A stretch of 34,385 bases of DNA, taken from contig BLLT01000016.1 in the NCBI GenBank assembly GCA_011958945.1, forward strand, positions 1-34,385, given 5' to 3'. Position numbers and translations under genes: made by a program. This DNA is from Lachnospiraceae bacterium. Lineage in GTDB: Bacteria > Bacillota > Clostridia > Lachnospirales > Lachnospiraceae. Positions 23,365-33,514 of this stretch are shown here, piece by piece. Below the pieces are notes generated by a model. The model was not told the DNA's origin, searched no databases, and saw nothing but the letters and a program-made list of their open reading frames with translations. How positions within the stretch are numbered: the stretch's first letter is position 1; every line of letters starts with the position of its first letter.

Positions 23365-24441
23365 TCAGCCTTCCGTATTCAAGCGGCTAAGTTTTGCCGC
23401 TTGATCCGCCGCAATGCAGGCATCCAATATTTCCTGGATATCCCCGTCCATAATCTTATCCAATTTGTATAAAGTCAGGTTAATCCTGTGATCCGTCACC
23501 CTTCCCTGCGGGAAATTGTAAGTCCTGATTTTCTCCGAACGGTCACCGGTACCAATCTGGCTGCGGCGCAGTTCCGCTTCCGCATCATGCGCCTTTTGCT
23601 GTTCAATATCGTATAATTTTGCACGGAGCAATGCAAAGGCTTTGGCTTTATTCTGCAGCTGGGATTTTTCCGTCTGGCTGTATACCACTATCCCAGTAGG
23701 ATAATGGGTCAGACGCACTGCGGAGTCAGTAGTATTCACGCATTGGCCTCCATTTCCCGAAGCCCTCATAACATCGATTCTTATATCCTTTTCATCAATG
23801 ACCACATCCACCTCTTCCACTTCCGGCATTACGGCCACTGTTATGGTGGATGTATGAATACGTCCGCCGGATTCCGTTTCCGGCACACGCTGCACCCGGT
23901 GCACACCGCTTTCATATTTCAATTTAGAATAAGCGCCCTGGCCGGAAATCATAAAGTTCACTTCCTTCATCCCCCCGATGCCGATTTCATCCACATTCAA
24001 GGTTTCCACCTTCCAGCGCTGGCTTTCCGCATAATGTACATACAAGCGGTACATTTCCGCCGCAAAAAGAGCCGCTTCATCGCCGCCTGCCCCTGCCCTG
24101 ATTTCTACGATAACATCCTTATCATCATTGGGGTCTTTGGGAAGCAGAAGGATTTTCAATTCCTGTTCCAGTTCTTCCACCCTCTTCCTGGACGATGCCA
24201 ACTCTTCTTTCAGCATCTCCCTCATCTCTTCGTCATTTTCCCCTTCCAACATGGAAATGCTATCTTCCACATCCTGTTTACATTTTTTATACTCTTTATA
24301 TGCCTCTACGATAGGCGTCAAATCGCTCTGTTCCTTCATCAGCGCCCGGAAACGCTCCTGATTATTCGTCACAGTAGGTTCTCCCAATTCGCCCATAATT
24401 TCTTCAAAACGTATCAGCAAATCTTCCAATCTGTCAAACAT
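23365..24441 (-). CDS. prfA: Peptide chain release factor 1
   Basis: A 358-residue class I release factor (E. coli RF1 is 360) that terminates translation at UAA and UAG. The GGQ catalytic loop is in [18 protein letters not shown]; the upstream [18 protein letters not shown] and the downstream [17 protein letters not shown] are typical. ATG 24441 (MFDRLEDLL) has AAAGGAT upstream and matches the family N-terminus, so the longer frame to 24477 was set aside. It follows prmC, which methylates the GGQ glutamine, by 60 bases. Confidence 0.97.
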   Translation of the reverse strand: MFDRLEDLLIRFEEIMGELGEPTVTNNQERFRALMKEQSDLTPIVEAYKEYKKCKQDVEDSISMLEGENDEEMREMLKEELASSRKRVEELEQELKILLLPKDPNDDKDVIVEIRAGAGGDEAALFAAEMYRLYVHYAESQRWKVETLNVDEIGIGGMKEVNFMISGQGAYSKLKYESGVHRVQRVPETESGGRIHTSTITVAVMPEVEEVDVVIDEKDIRIDVMRASGNGGQCVNTTDSAVRLTHYPTGIVVYSQTEKSQLQNKAKAFALLRAKLYDIEQQKAHDAEAELRRSQIGTGDRSEKIRTYNFPQGRVTDHRINLTLYKLDKIMDGDIQEILDACIAADQAAKLSRLNTEG

Positions 24442-24501
24442 ATCTATCCTTTCTACCGCATAATGCGGATTTTCCATAACAGTTTAGCCAGCGGCTTACT
24501 G

Positions 24502-25404
24502 CTACGGCCTTCCTTTCCCCATATCATTGCACAGCCCGGCTCTCCCGCTCCAACCGTATACCACCCGGTCCAGCCCTGCGAAATCTTTCACCACCGTCAC
24601 ATCCCGGTAGCCGTCCGATTCCATGATATGGCTCACTTCCTTTGCCTGGTCATACCCTATTTCGAAAAATAAATAGCCGCCCCCTTTGAGAAATCCACGG
24701 GCATCGGAAGATATCCTCCGATAAAAGAAAAGCCCATCCTCTTTCCCGTCCAGAGCCTCCCTTGGCTCATAGTCCCTCACCTCTTCCATCAGGGAAGGGA
24801 TAACCCCTGTGGGGATATAAGGGGGGTTAGAGACAATCACATCATATTTTCCTTCCACATTCTCGAATAAATCGCTCTTAACAAAACGAAAAACTGCCCC
24901 TTCCGATTCTTTTTCCGTGCCATCCTGTTCCATCAATTTCGCTCCATTTTCCTTTGCCACTGTCAAAGCCTCCTGGGAAATATCCGTGCCCACTCCGGTA
25001 CAGCCATTGGAATAATGCAGCAGACTTAGCAAAATACACCCTGATCCGGTACACATATCCAGGATTTTCATGCCATCATGAAGATGCCGCAAAACCTCTT
25101 CTACCAGAATCTCCGTATCCTGCCTGGGAATCAATACGTGATTGTTTATCCGGAAAACAAGCCCCATAAATTCCTGTTCCCCGGTAATGTGCTGCAGGGG
25201 AATATGCATCTTCCTCTTTCCAATATATTCCCGGTAAAGGTTTTGCTCCCCTGCCGGTACTTCCCTGTCTCCATGAACCAGCAAATCATTCCTGTCTGTA
25301 TGGCATACATGCTCCAGCAAAAGCCGGGCATCCAGCTTATTTTCTTCTATCCCGGCCTGGGCCAGTTGGCTTACACCGTAATCATATACCTCTTTATAAT
25401 TCAT
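24502..25404 (-). CDS. prmC: Release-factor glutamine methyltransferase
   Basis: A 300-residue SAM-dependent enzyme that N5-methylates the GGQ glutamine of release factors. An N-terminal helical domain (ARLLLEHVCHTDRNDL) is followed by PRQDTEILVEEVL, the SAM-binding loop ILDMCTGSGCILLSL, and the catalytic NPPY in VIVSNPPYIPTG. DYEPREALDGKEDGLFFYR is a family signature. The ATG overlaps the end of the DUF1385 gene by 11 bases and the gene leads into prfA, so prmC sits next to its substrate gene. Confidence 0.97.
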   Translation of the reverse strand: MNYKEVYDYGVSQLAQAGIEENKLDARLLLEHVCHTDRNDLLVHGDREVPAGEQNLYREYIGKRKMHIPLQHITGEQEFMGLVFRINNHVLIPRQDTEILVEEVLRHLHDGMKILDMCTGSGCILLSLLHYSNGCTGVGTDISQEALTVAKENGAKLMEQDGTEKESEGAVFRFVKSDLFENVEGKYDVIVSNPPYIPTGVIPSLMEEVRDYEPREALDGKEDGLFFYRRISSDARGFLKGGGYLFFEIGYDQAKEVSHIMESDGYRDVTVVKDFAGLDRVVYGWSGRAGLCNDMGKGRP

Positions 25405-26692
25405 CAGTCCTGTCTTCTGCCTCTGCCGCCTTTTCTGAAGTTTCCTTTTTCACGGTTTCCTTTTCCGGAACTTCTGCCACTATCTCCAAAGCCCTGTTTC
25501 CATCTGATATTCCGTCAGTCCACGCTTCCCCGTTGGCTGCACCTGCCGCCGGTATATCCTTTCTTATCACATTCCTGTCCGCATCCGCCACCTGCAAATT
25601 ACTCTTTGTGCCCTTCCTGTCCATATCTGCCTTAACTCGATCATCAGTCTGTGCATTTTCCTGCTTACTTACTGATACCGGCTCTTCCTCGTTTTCTCCC
25701 TCTTCCTCTTCCAACGGCCCGTCCACCAGCCAGGAATCATCAATTTCATACCCAAAGGTATCCTTCAAATATGCTTTCCAGTCAAAAATAGCCTCTACCG
25801 ATGCGATGGCCACCTGGATCATCTCTTCATCCGGCTCCTTTGTGGTCAGTCTCTGCAGCAGCATACCTGGGGCGGACAAGAGATTTACGAAAAAGTTGTC
25901 GCTCCTTCCCGCCAACCGGATGATTTCATAGGAAATCCCAGCAATCACCGGGATTAGGGCTATCCTTAAGAGGACACGCAATGCCGGCTGCTCCACGCAG
26001 ATAAAGAAAAAAACGATAATGCTGACAAACACTACAAAAAACATAAAGCTGGTTCCGCATCTCTTATGAAGCCTGGAACTGCGCATCGCATTATGCACGG
26101 TCAACGGACGCCCTTTTTCAATACAGTTTATGCATTTATGCTCCGCCCCATGGTACTGGTACAGGCGCTTAATATCCTTCATCATGGCAATCGCCACTAT
26201 ATACCCTACAAAAATAAGAATCCGAATCAACCCTTCTATTATGGTCATTACAGATACATTGCGGATATATTCTTCAAACAAAGAAGTAATATAATATGGC
26301 AGTACCATAAAAATTGCCACAGCCAACACGATGGAAAGCGCCGTCACAATACCCATCATCACATTTTCCGCTTTTTCTTTAAATAGCTTTTGAAAAACCT
26401 TATCGGTGGCCGTCTCCGTCGCTTCCTCATCCTCGTAAAAGGATACGGAATGGTTCAAGGTTCTCATCCCCAGAATCATAGAGTCGAGGAAATTGAAGAC
26501 ACCACGGATAAATGGCATCTTTTTCAACGCACTGCCATCCATGACGCCCTTATACACATCCACCTCCACGTCGATGTCTCCATCGGGCTTACGTACGGCC
26601 ACTGCATATTCATCTTTATTTTTCATCATCACGCCTTCCAGCACTGCCTGTCCGCCAATGCCGGAATAACGCCCGCCTTTATCTCTTCGCAT
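25394..26692 (-). CDS. DUF1385 (YqhQ-like) membrane protein
   Basis: A 432-residue membrane protein of the DUF1385 family, found next to rpmE and prmC-prfA in many Firmicutes. It begins with the conserved GIGGQAVLEGVMMKN and contains SLHKRCGTSFMFF-type sequence near a conserved HGAEHKCINC, which may bind metal. There are four clear TM segments (about residues 112-136, 143-168, 215-235 and 240-260). The last 110 residues are acidic and low in complexity, with no recognisable domain, longer than the conserved core. ATG 26692 has GGAG upstream. Its biochemical role is unknown; the genomic link to translation genes is conserved. Confidence 0.9.
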   Translation of the reverse strand: MRRDKGGRYSGIGGQAVLEGVMMKNKDEYAVAVRKPDGDIDVEVDVYKGVMDGSALKKMPFIRGVFNFLDSMILGMRTLNHSVSFYEDEEATETATDKVFQKLFKEKAENVMMGIVTALSIVLAVAIFMVLPYYITSLFEEYIRNVSVMTIIEGLIRILIFVGYIVAIAMMKDIKRLYQYHGAEHKCINCIEKGRPLTVHNAMRSSRLHKRCGTSFMFFVVFVSIIVFFFICVEQPALRVLLRIALIPVIAGISYEIIRLAGRSDNFFVNLLSAPGMLLQRLTTKEPDEEMIQVAIASVEAIFDWKAYLKDTFGYEIDDSWLVDGPLEEEEGENEEEPVSVSKQENAQTDDRVKADMDRKGTKSNLQVADADRNVIRKDIPAAGAANGEAWTDGISDGNRALEIVAEVPEKETVKKETSEKAAEAEDRTDEL

Positions 26693-26725
26693 ATCGCTCC
26701 ATGCCCTTTCGATTTCATATTAAAT

Positions 26726-26751
26726 AAGGTTGAGATATTCACCTCAACCTT
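26726..26751 (-). terminator. Hairpin terminator after rpmE
   Basis: AAGGTTGAG pairs with CTCAACCTT (9 bp, 8-base loop); on the minus strand it is followed by the T-rich TATTTAAT, on the plus strand by TTTTT. It likely attenuates transcription between rpmE and the DUF1385-prmC-prfA genes. Confidence 0.75.
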
Positions 26752-26776
26752 TTTAAGCAAATTATTCGCAACCCTG

Positions 26777-26980
26777 TTAATTCTTTACGCCGTATTTCTT
26801 GTTGAACTTATCAATACGCCCGTCAGCCCTTACCGTCTTCTGCTGGCCGGTATAGAACGAATGGCATTTTGAGCAAACTTCAACGTGAATCTCCGGTTTT
26901 GTGGAACCTGTTACAAAAGTATTGCCGCAGTTGCATGTTACAGTTGCCTGATAGTACTTGGGATGGATTCCTTCTTTCAT
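26777..26980 (-). CDS. rpmE: 50S ribosomal protein L31 (zinc-binding form)
   Basis: A 67-residue L31 of the C+ type: [20 protein letters not shown] and [13 protein letters not shown] give the four Cys positions of the zinc site, and the tail [12 protein letters not shown] is standard. Start ATG 26980 has AGGTGA seven bases upstream; the frame to 27079 is leader sequence. It has its own promoter about 90 bases upstream and a hairpin terminator downstream. The zinc-binding form may be replaced by a zinc-free paralogue under zinc limitation in some bacteria; no paralogue is in this window. Confidence 0.97.
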   Translation of the reverse strand: MKEGIHPKYYQATVTCNCGNTFVTGSTKPEIHVEVCSKCHSFYTGQQKTVRADGRIDKFNKKYGVKN

Positions 26981-27067
26981 CTTTTTCACCTCTCTATAGT
27001 AAAATCTTTCTGCGTTCTTATCTTTAAAATAAGCCCTCGCCGTTGATACTAACCAAACAGCTTTTTT

Positions 27068-27096
27068 ATTGTAGCACAACTTATTCCTCCGTGCAA
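27068..27096 (-). promoter_or_regulatory. Candidate rpmE promoter
   Basis: On the minus strand TTGCAC (27091-27096), 17 bp, TACAAT (27068-27073). This gives a leader of roughly 80 bases before the rpmE ATG, containing a small stem CTTAT/ATAAG. L31 leaders that bind the protein and autoregulate are known in several phyla; whether this one folds as such cannot be told by eye. Confidence 0.55.
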
Positions 27097-27149
27097 GACT
27101 TTTCTTTAAGAACTTATCAAGAACTTTTGCGGTATTTCCAGGAACTTTA

Positions 27150-28793
27150 CTAGATAAACTTAATCTTCTTCACAATCTGGACGAATTCCGCGTTATTCCT
27201 CGTTTTGGAGAATATATCCAGTATCTTGTCTACCGCCTCTTCCGGCTTCAGCCCGTTCAACGCTTTGCGCATAATATTAATCGCCTCCTGCTCTTCCGGG
27301 GCCAGCAGCAAATCTTCCCGTCTGGTGCTGGATTTGGGAATATCAATGGCAGGGAATACCCGGCGCTCCGACAGTTTTCTGTCCAGAACCAGTTCCATAT
27401 TGCCCGTTCCTTTGAATTCCTCATAAACCACATCATCCATCTTGCTTCCCGTTTCCACAAGGGCGGTCGCAAGGATTGTCAGGCTGCCGCCGCCGCGCAT
27501 ATTTCTGGCCGCCCCGAAGAAACGCTTGGGCATGTGCAGCGCCGCCGGATCCAAACCGCCCGACAAAGTCCTGCCGCTGGGCGGTACCGTAAGGTTATAA
27601 GCCCTGGTCAGACGGGTAATGCTGTCAAGCAGTATCATAACATCCTTTTTATGTTCCACCAGGCGTTTCGCCCGCTCGATTACCATTTCCGATACTCTCT
27701 TATGATGTTCCGGCAGTTCATCAAAGGTGGAATAAATGACTTCCACATTGGGTCCTTCAATGGCCTCTTTGATGTCCGTAACTTCTTCCGGCCTCTCATC
27801 AATCAAAAGGATAATCAAATGCACTTCCGGTGAATTTTTCTTAATCGACTTGGCCACTTCTTTTAACAAAGTAGTCTTTCCTGCTTTAGGCTGGGATACA
27901 ATCATACCCCTCTGCCCTTTTCCCACAGGGCTGATCAAATCCATAATACGCATGGCCACAGAAGCCCCCGGCGTCTCCAGGTTCAGACGCTCATTGGGGA
28001 AAATCGGCGTCATATCTTCAAAATTACACCGGCGCATAGCTACTTCCGGAGTATAGCCGTTGATGGTCTTTACATATAATAATGCACTAAATTTCTCGCT
28101 CTGGGTCTTAATCCTGGTATTCCCCTCCAGAATATCCCCTGTTTTCAGATTGAAGCGGCGTATCTGGCTGGGTGCCACATATACATCGTTTTCCCCGGGG
28201 AGATAATTCTCACAACGGATAAAACCGAAACCATCCGGCATTACTTCCAAAATGCCGTGAGCCGTAATGCCGCTGTCCAGATCTGCCGGGTACTTCTCTT
28301 CTTCCCTTACAAATTTCTGCCCCTCCTGACGGCCGTCGCCCTGGCTGCGGCCCTCATTCAGGTTTCGCCCTTCCCCCGCACCCCGGGGTTCATACTGGGT
28401 TCTCCTGCCTTCGTTCTGGTTTCTTCCCTCATACCGGGGTTTTCCTTCCTCGTTCCCCCCTGCCTTTTCCCCGGATGCAGTCCTTTCGCCCGTTACGTTC
28501 TTCTCTTCGCTTCGCCTAGGGCTTTCCGCCGTTCTTTTACCCTCCGCAGCATTTCGGGGTTCATGGCCTTTTTCCGCACTTCTTTTTCCCGGGGTCTTTC
28601 GCTCTTTCACAGGATTTTCCTGCACCGCACTTATGCCCTCTATCTCTTTCGGCACATTTTTCTCTTTCTCATCCTCTAAAAGCATGGCTTCTATTATTTC
28701 CGCCTTTTTCATCCCGGATGTTCCCTTAATCCCCCTTGCCTTGGCGATTTCCTTCAAATCCACAAGTGCCAATGATTCATATTTTTCTCTCAT
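27150..28793 (-). CDS. rho: Transcription termination factor Rho
   Basis: A 547-residue hexameric RNA helicase that ends transcription. Residues 1-45 are the Rho N-terminal SAP-like helical domain ([17 protein letters not shown]). Residues about 45-165 are a charged, low-complexity insert rich in Gly, Glu, Arg, Asn and Gln with degenerate EGRNxNEGR units. The OB/cold-shock RNA-binding domain follows ([24 protein letters not shown]), then the ATPase with Walker [29 protein letters not shown], and the Q/R-loop region [18 protein letters not shown] 28793 has GGAGGAAG upstream. The insert makes it longer than E. coli Rho (419). It is followed by rpmE. Confidence 0.96.
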   Translation of the reverse strand: MREKYESLALVDLKEIAKARGIKGTSGMKKAEIIEAMLLEDEKEKNVPKEIEGISAVQENPVKERKTPGKRSAEKGHEPRNAAEGKRTAESPRRSEEKNVTGERTASGEKAGGNEEGKPRYEGRNQNEGRRTQYEPRGAGEGRNLNEGRSQGDGRQEGQKFVREEEKYPADLDSGITAHGILEVMPDGFGFIRCENYLPGENDVYVAPSQIRRFNLKTGDILEGNTRIKTQSEKFSALLYVKTINGYTPEVAMRRCNFEDMTPIFPNERLNLETPGASVAMRIMDLISPVGKGQRGMIVSQPKAGKTTLLKEVAKSIKKNSPEVHLIILLIDERPEEVTDIKEAIEGPNVEVIYSTFDELPEHHKRVSEMVIERAKRLVEHKKDVMILLDSITRLTRAYNLTVPPSGRTLSGGLDPAALHMPKRFFGAARNMRGGGSLTILATALVETGSKMDDVVYEEFKGTGNMELVLDRKLSERRVFPAIDIPKSSTRREDLLLAPEEQEAINIMRKALNGLKPEEAVDKILDIFSKTRNNAEFVQIVKKIKFI

Positions 28794-29074
28794 AAACTTC
28801 CTCCGTTTCCTTTTCACCGGACAAACAGTATATTCCTATGTAACAGTAAGTCTACATCCTATTTCAAATTTCTAACTCAATTCTTTCGTTACTGGGGTTT
28901 TATATCTGATATGTGAATGGAATTGCTTATTAAACACTATCTGCTGCTACCCATTATACAACAGGTTTTGGAAAATAGGAAGTCCTTTTTTACAATTTCC
29001 GGTAGGAACTGATTTCAGATTACCGTTAAAAATTATGCACTCCATGGGTTTGATCTATCGAATTTTTGCCGCGC
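28794..29074 (-). promoter_or_regulatory. rho upstream region with candidate -10 box
   Basis: This 281-base gap holds no gene that I can support. On the minus strand TATAAT (28953-28958, in GTTGTATAATGGG) is a candidate -10 for rho, with a poor -35, giving a leader of about 150 bases. A long leader suits the Rho autoregulation known in other bacteria. No U-tracted terminator for the ABC permease gene upstream was found. Confidence 0.35.
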
Positions 29075-31441
29075 TCATTCCCTGTTTATCGTATCCACCA
29101 CCGTCATCCTCCCAATCTGCTTCGCCGGTCCTGTCACTGCCAGGCACACAGAGGCCAGCATAACCAGCACGATTACAAGCAATTCCCATCCGGGGATGCT
29201 CCATGCATCTCCCCATTTGGAGCTTACAAGGGATTGGAATAAAGTTTTGTTAAGGGGCAGCCCGATGGCGCAGCCCAAAGCGAGCCCGAAAACCGTATAG
29301 GTCATCGCCTCCCCCAAAACCATCCGCAGCAATTGCCGCACGCTCATTCCAACAGCGCGCATTGCCCCATATTCCTTCATCCTCGACGACACGCTCATTG
29401 CAATGCTGTTCATAATGTTGAAAAAACCAATCAAGGCAATCACTGCCAAAAATCCATACAAAAATACTGACATGGAATAGGTTGCCCCTTTTACGTTCCG
29501 GTTTTTCATCCGTCTATCCGAAAATATAACGCCCGATTCGCATGCGTCTTCCATTGTTTTGCGTATTTCCAGTACCTGGGCATCAGAAGCCCCCTGATAA
29601 AGCTGCACATCCAACACATTGTACCCCTCTTCCCCTGTCATTTCCCGGAACAGTTCTTCCGAGCAGATTATCATATCCGTAATACTGCCCGTATTGCTAT
29701 CCACCCCATAACTGTAGGGAACATCTCCCAATATTCCGGCTATGGGAACTTCCCGTTCCTTTCCGCCTGCCATTATCCTCACACTGCTTCCCACTGCCAA
29801 TATATTCCCATTCCTAAACACGGAAAGAGCCCCCTTTCCTTCCACCGCGTCCTGAACATTCCCCTCCATAAGAGAGTCCTCTGCCCACCGGAACTGCTGT
29901 TCATCATAAGTAATAACGGTTATCGGCCTTTCACTGCCCGACAGCACAAATTCCCCATAACTACGCCCAAATACACATTTCACTCCCGGATATTCCCTTA
30001 TTTTGCCAGCCAGGCTCAAAGGTATTTGATTAGTATGATCCCCTTTATAGATATAAATATCCGGCGCTGACGGACGAAGGGGCGTGACCGCGTGATGCAT
30101 AAAATCAATGGCTGTACTAAAAGCAAGGAACAGGATAATGCTGAAAGCAAAAGAACCTGTGATGAGAAAAAAGTTCTTCTTGCTGCCGGTTGCATGATGA
30201 ACCCCCAGTGCCGTATCCACTTTGAAAAGCCATGTATTCGCCGTTCTTTTCACCGCCTGTACAGTACCTGCATTCCCCGAAACCGCGGTCAGAGGGGATA
30301 CTCCTGATGCCCGTTTTGCAGGAGATCCTGCTGCCAGAAGAACCGTAACAAGCCCTACCAATACCCCGGCAGCAATCCCCATCCAGCTGATTCCAAATAC
30401 CGGAAGTCCATCAAAAAATCCTGGGCTTAAATGCCGCAGCATTCCGCACAGCAGCCATATAACAAAGATACCTGCAAACACTCCATAAGGAATCGCCGTT
30501 TTGCACCAGCTAAGGGCCTCCCTCCGCACAAACCGGATCACCTGTTTCCCGGTTGCCCCAAGGCAGCGCATCATGCCAAAAAATTCTGTCCGGCGTGCAA
30601 TACTGCTGTTCATGCTTGCTGTAATCATAAGAATCCCTGCAATTACTACCAGCACGGACAGCACTGCGGCTACAAAATAAAATTGCATCAAATAGGAATC
30701 CCTGCTCTGGAACATGAGCATAAGAACCTTCGCATTCTGTCTCACTTGTTCCAAACCCAAACCAAACTGGCTGCTTATCTCATCAATTGCCTGCTGGATA
30801 TTGCAAAACGGCCGGAATTTAACATAATAAAACACTTCCCCAGCATCTTTGCATTCTTCCCCATACAATGCCGCAAACCCTTCCGCGTTCAGAAAAATAC
30901 AAAAAGCATCCAGTTCCGCTGTCAGTGCCGTGTTTTTGGCAATTCCCGTAACCCTGTATTTCTTTATCTCCCCTTGGGGAGTGGACATTTCAAAAGTATC
31001 CCCTATTTCCATCCCCAAACGGACTTTTATATTTTCATTAATGACAGCCTCATTATCCATTTCAGGAAATGTTCCCTCCACAACCCTGGCATCCGGAATC
31101 ATTTCCTGAAATTCCTGATCAAAGCCGCAAATTCCGGTTTCGGTCTCATTTATCCGATACCCGTCTTTTAAGTGATAGTTCAATGTTCCGTACCTGGCAA
31201 CCGCTTCTACTTCCGGGCGGGCTTTTAAGAATTCCCCCTGCTCTTCATCCACCGAAAATGCTGCATGCCAGTTCCCGTCCGTTTCCTTTGCCTGCATTAG
31301 CTGGAGGCGCATCTCCATATCTGCCATACCAAAGATTACCGTGACAAGAAATACGGATAATACAATACAGAAACGGGTCATCCGGTTTTGCCTGCGGTGC
31401 TGCTTTGCCGATATTTTGATTAATTCAAGATAATGTTTCAT
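29075..31441 (-). CDS. MacB/FtsX-type ABC transporter permease
   Basis: A 788-residue permease with two FtsX-type cores. A single TM helix (about 22-40) is followed by a large extracytoplasmic domain (to about residue 250). A three-TM core contains the coupling sequence EFFGMMRCLGATGKQVIRF; then comes a second TM-anchored extracytoplasmic domain (about 440-640) and a second core with KEYGAMRAVGMSVRQLLRM. The duplicated core with two large external domains is the architecture of the long Firmicute ABC3 permeases. It overlaps the ATPase gene by 4 bp (ATGA), so the two are coupled. It sits downstream of a response regulator and kinase that probably control it. Substrates in such systems include antimicrobial peptides and lipids; the actual one is unknown. 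Confidence 0.92.
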   Translation of the reverse strand: MKHYLELIKISAKQHRRQNRMTRFCIVLSVFLVTVIFGMADMEMRLQLMQAKETDGNWHAAFSVDEEQGEFLKARPEVEAVARYGTLNYHLKDGYRINETETGICGFDQEFQEMIPDARVVEGTFPEMDNEAVINENIKVRLGMEIGDTFEMSTPQGEIKKYRVTGIAKNTALTAELDAFCIFLNAEGFAALYGEECKDAGEVFYYVKFRPFCNIQQAIDEISSQFGLGLEQVRQNAKVLMLMFQSRDSYLMQFYFVAAVLSVLVVIAGILMITASMNSSIARRTEFFGMMRCLGATGKQVIRFVRREALSWCKTAIPYGVFAGIFVIWLLCGMLRHLSPGFFDGLPVFGISWMGIAAGVLVGLVTVLLAAGSPAKRASGVSPLTAVSGNAGTVQAVKRTANTWLFKVDTALGVHHATGSKKNFFLITGSFAFSIILFLAFSTAIDFMHHAVTPLRPSAPDIYIYKGDHTNQIPLSLAGKIREYPGVKCVFGRSYGEFVLSGSERPITVITYDEQQFRWAEDSLMEGNVQDAVEGKGALSVFRNGNILAVGSSVRIMAGGKEREVPIAGILGDVPYSYGVDSNTGSITDMIICSEELFREMTGEEGYNVLDVQLYQGASDAQVLEIRKTMEDACESGVIFSDRRMKNRNVKGATYSMSVFLYGFLAVIALIGFFNIMNSIAMSVSSRMKEYGAMRAVGMSVRQLLRMVLGEAMTYTVFGLALGCAIGLPLNKTLFQSLVSSKWGDAWSIPGWELLVIVLVMLASVCLAVTGPAKQIGRMTVVDTINRE

Positions 31442-32121
31442 TCTTCTGCACCTCCCAGTTCCTTAAGCATCCCATCATTAACCCGAAACACCCGATCCGA
31501 CGATGCGGCCAGATTCATATTGTGGGTTATCATCAAAACGGTCTGCAAATAATGCCTGGATGCCTTGCATAGAAGATCCATCACATCCTGGCTGTTCTTA
31601 GAATCCAGATTTCCGGTGGGTTCGTCCGCCAGGACAAGAAACGGCCGGGTAATAAGCGCACGGCCGATTGCCACCCTCTGCTGCTGCCCGCCGGAAAGCT
31701 GCCCTGGAAGATGCTTTCGCCTATCCGCCAGCCCCAATATCTCCAGCATTTCATCCACATGTTCCTGATCCGGCTTTTTCCCATCCAGCAAAAGCGGGAA
31801 AATCATATTCTGCTCCACATTGAGTTCGGGAATCAGATGAAAAGACTGGAAGATAAACCCGATATTTCTCCTGCGGAAAATTGTCCGCTCGTTCTCCCCC
31901 ATGGCAAACAAGTCTTTTCCATTCAGGAACACCTTTCCTTCCTCCGCTTGATCTAACCCTCCCACACAGTTTAAAAGAGTACTTTTCCCCGAACCGGACT
32001 CTCCTACAACAGCGCAAAATTCCCCTCTGCATACAGAGAATGTAACTTTCTTTAATGCTTCCACACGTGCTTCTCCTGTTCCGTAAACCTTACTCAGATT
32101 TTCTACCTTTAGTAATTCCAT
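31438..32121 (-). CDS. LolD/MacB-type ABC transporter ATPase
   Basis: A 227-residue nucleotide-binding subunit. Motifs: Walker [14 protein letters not shown]-loop [13 protein letters not shown], signature [15 protein letters not shown], Walker B with [12 protein letters not shown], and switch His in MITHNMNLA. The length is that of a lone ATPase subunit. The ATG at 32121 ([16 protein letters not shown]) matches the family start; the frame to 32178 adds unrelated residues. It ends in an ATGA overlap with the 788-residue permease. A 163-base gap separates it from the histidine kinase, and TATTAT there could be a separate promoter. Confidence 0.95.
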   Translation of the reverse strand: MELLKVENLSKVYGTGEARVEALKKVTFSVCRGEFCAVVGESGSGKSTLLNCVGGLDQAEEGKVFLNGKDLFAMGENERTIFRRRNIGFIFQSFHLIPELNVEQNMIFPLLLDGKKPDQEHVDEMLEILGLADRRKHLPGQLSGGQQQRVAIGRALITRPFLVLADEPTGNLDSKNSQDVMDLLCKASRHYLQTVLMITHNMNLAASSDRVFRVNDGMLKELGGAEE

Positions 32122-32284
32122 ATTCAATCTTATTCCCTGCCTTTCTATAAGTAAAAAGAATTGGCCCAGCGGCGTCATTTCCTATAAGAAAAATAATAGC
32201 ATCTCCATCTTACATTCCGGTGAATAAAAGCTTACAGATTAGAAAGCTTCACTCTGCGCCCAAAGCCCTGTTATTGCAAAACCG

Positions 32285-33514
32285 TCACCTGGGAAAAGCT
32301 ATCCGAAAAATGCTCCCTTCCCCCAATACGCTCTCCACAGACAAACTCCCCCCCTGTCCTTCCACAATTGCTTTTGCCAACGCTAACCCCAGCCCTACTC
32401 CCTGCCTGTTGCCAGATGAACTACTGCGATAAAACTGTTTAAAAATATGAAAGATATCCTTTTGTGCAATTCCGCATCCATTATCCTCTACCGTCAAATA
32501 GAAAGCGGCCGGTTTTTCTTCCCAGCATATACGGATGACCCCTCCTGCCTCCGTGTATTCAAGGGCATTTTTGACAAGATTCCCCACTGCTTCTTTTGTC
32601 CACTCCCAGTCACAGCACCATATTGCCTCAGGCCGCCCTTGCATCAATATTTTTTTATTCTCCCGCCCAGCCCTCTCTGACAAATCGTTCACCGCCTGCT
32701 CCACCAGTTCACCTACCGGACACTTGATTTTTTCAAAAACAATATTCCCTGTATCCAGCCGCGCCATTTTGAGCAAAGATTGGATGAGCTGTTCCATACG
32801 CTCCAGAGACTGCATGGATTTCCGGGAAAAATTTATTACCGCCTCCTCATTTCCAGGCTCGTCCATAATAATTTCCATATACATATTCAATGCTGCAAGA
32901 GGGGTTTTTAACTGATGGGAAATATTGGATATCATATCCTTTAGAAATGTCCTGGCTTTTTGTTCCGTCTCATTTCTGGCCTGCAAAGACTGGGCCAGCT
33001 GTTCAATGCTTCCAAACAATTGGTAAAGAGCCCCTGTATATTCCGCTGGCAGATGTTTCCCGAACCGGTTTTTTGCATATTGGGAAATCACCTGCTCTGC
33101 CTCTTCATAAATCCGCTCCCTGCGCCGAAAAAAGAGCGCGGCTCCAGTCAGTATGATTGCCCCAAACAAGATTTCCATACACACTGACAGGAAAAAAAGC
33201 GGAACTAATATCTGTGCCGTAAGAAGCAAGCAGCTTTGTGTTCCTTCCACATGGCCGATGGCTCTCATCAGTTTTTCCCCTTCTCCGGTTACTTCTGTTT
33301 GATTCCAGGCCAGAGCCACTACCGCTGGCGGAACATCCTCTTCCAGCAGGTAAGAAGCGGCGGCAAGCTCCCGCTTCACGAGATTTTTTTGGAAAACCCA
33401 CGCCTGAAAGACGCTGCAGACTCCTGCGCAGCATACTTGCAGCACTAAAATCCCTGTCAGTAAAAGATAAAACCTCCGTGTCTGTTTTTCATGCAAGAAC
33501 TTCAAACCATTCAC
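32285..33514 (-). CDS. Sensor histidine kinase
   Basis: A membrane histidine kinase of about 409 residues. TM1 (about 14-36) and TM2 (about 105-128) enclose an extracytoplasmic region of around 70 residues. A HAMP-like linker leads to the dimerisation helix with the phospho-His in ISNISHQLKTPLAAL, the N-box GNLVKNALEYT, the G1 box VEDNGCGIA, the F-box and the G2 box GVGLGLALAKAIVEGQGG. The start is uncertain. GTG 33514 overlaps the regulator stop as GTGA, which suggests coupling. The preceding GTG at 33523 and TTG 33505 are alternatives. It is not of the short-loop BceS kind, since it has a real sensing domain. Confidence 0.93.
   Translation of the reverse strand: MNGLKFLHEKQTRRFYLLLTGILVLQVCCAGVCSVFQAWVFQKNLVKRELAAASYLLEEDVPPAVVALAWNQTEVTGEGEKLMRAIGHVEGTQSCLLLTAQILVPLFFLSVCMEILFGAIILTGAALFFRRRERIYEEAEQVISQYAKNRFGKHLPAEYTGALYQLFGSIEQLAQSLQARNETEQKARTFLKDMISNISHQLKTPLAALNMYMEIIMDEPGNEEAVINFSRKSMQSLERMEQLIQSLLKMARLDTGNIVFEKIKCPVGELVEQAVNDLSERAGRENKKILMQGRPEAIWCCDWEWTKEAVGNLVKNALEYTEAGGVIRICWEEKPAAFYLTVEDNGCGIAQKDIFHIFKQFYRSSSSGNRQGVGLGLALAKAIVEGQGGSLSVESVLGEGSIFRIAFPR

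Noticed and set aside
23704-24672. Plus-strand frame of 322 codons opposite prfA and prmC
   Set aside because: Antisense shadow of two conserved genes, rich in His and Phe, without a start signal.
30431-31171. Plus-strand frame of 246 codons opposite the 788-residue permease
   Set aside because: Antisense shadow with no domain and no ribosome-binding site.
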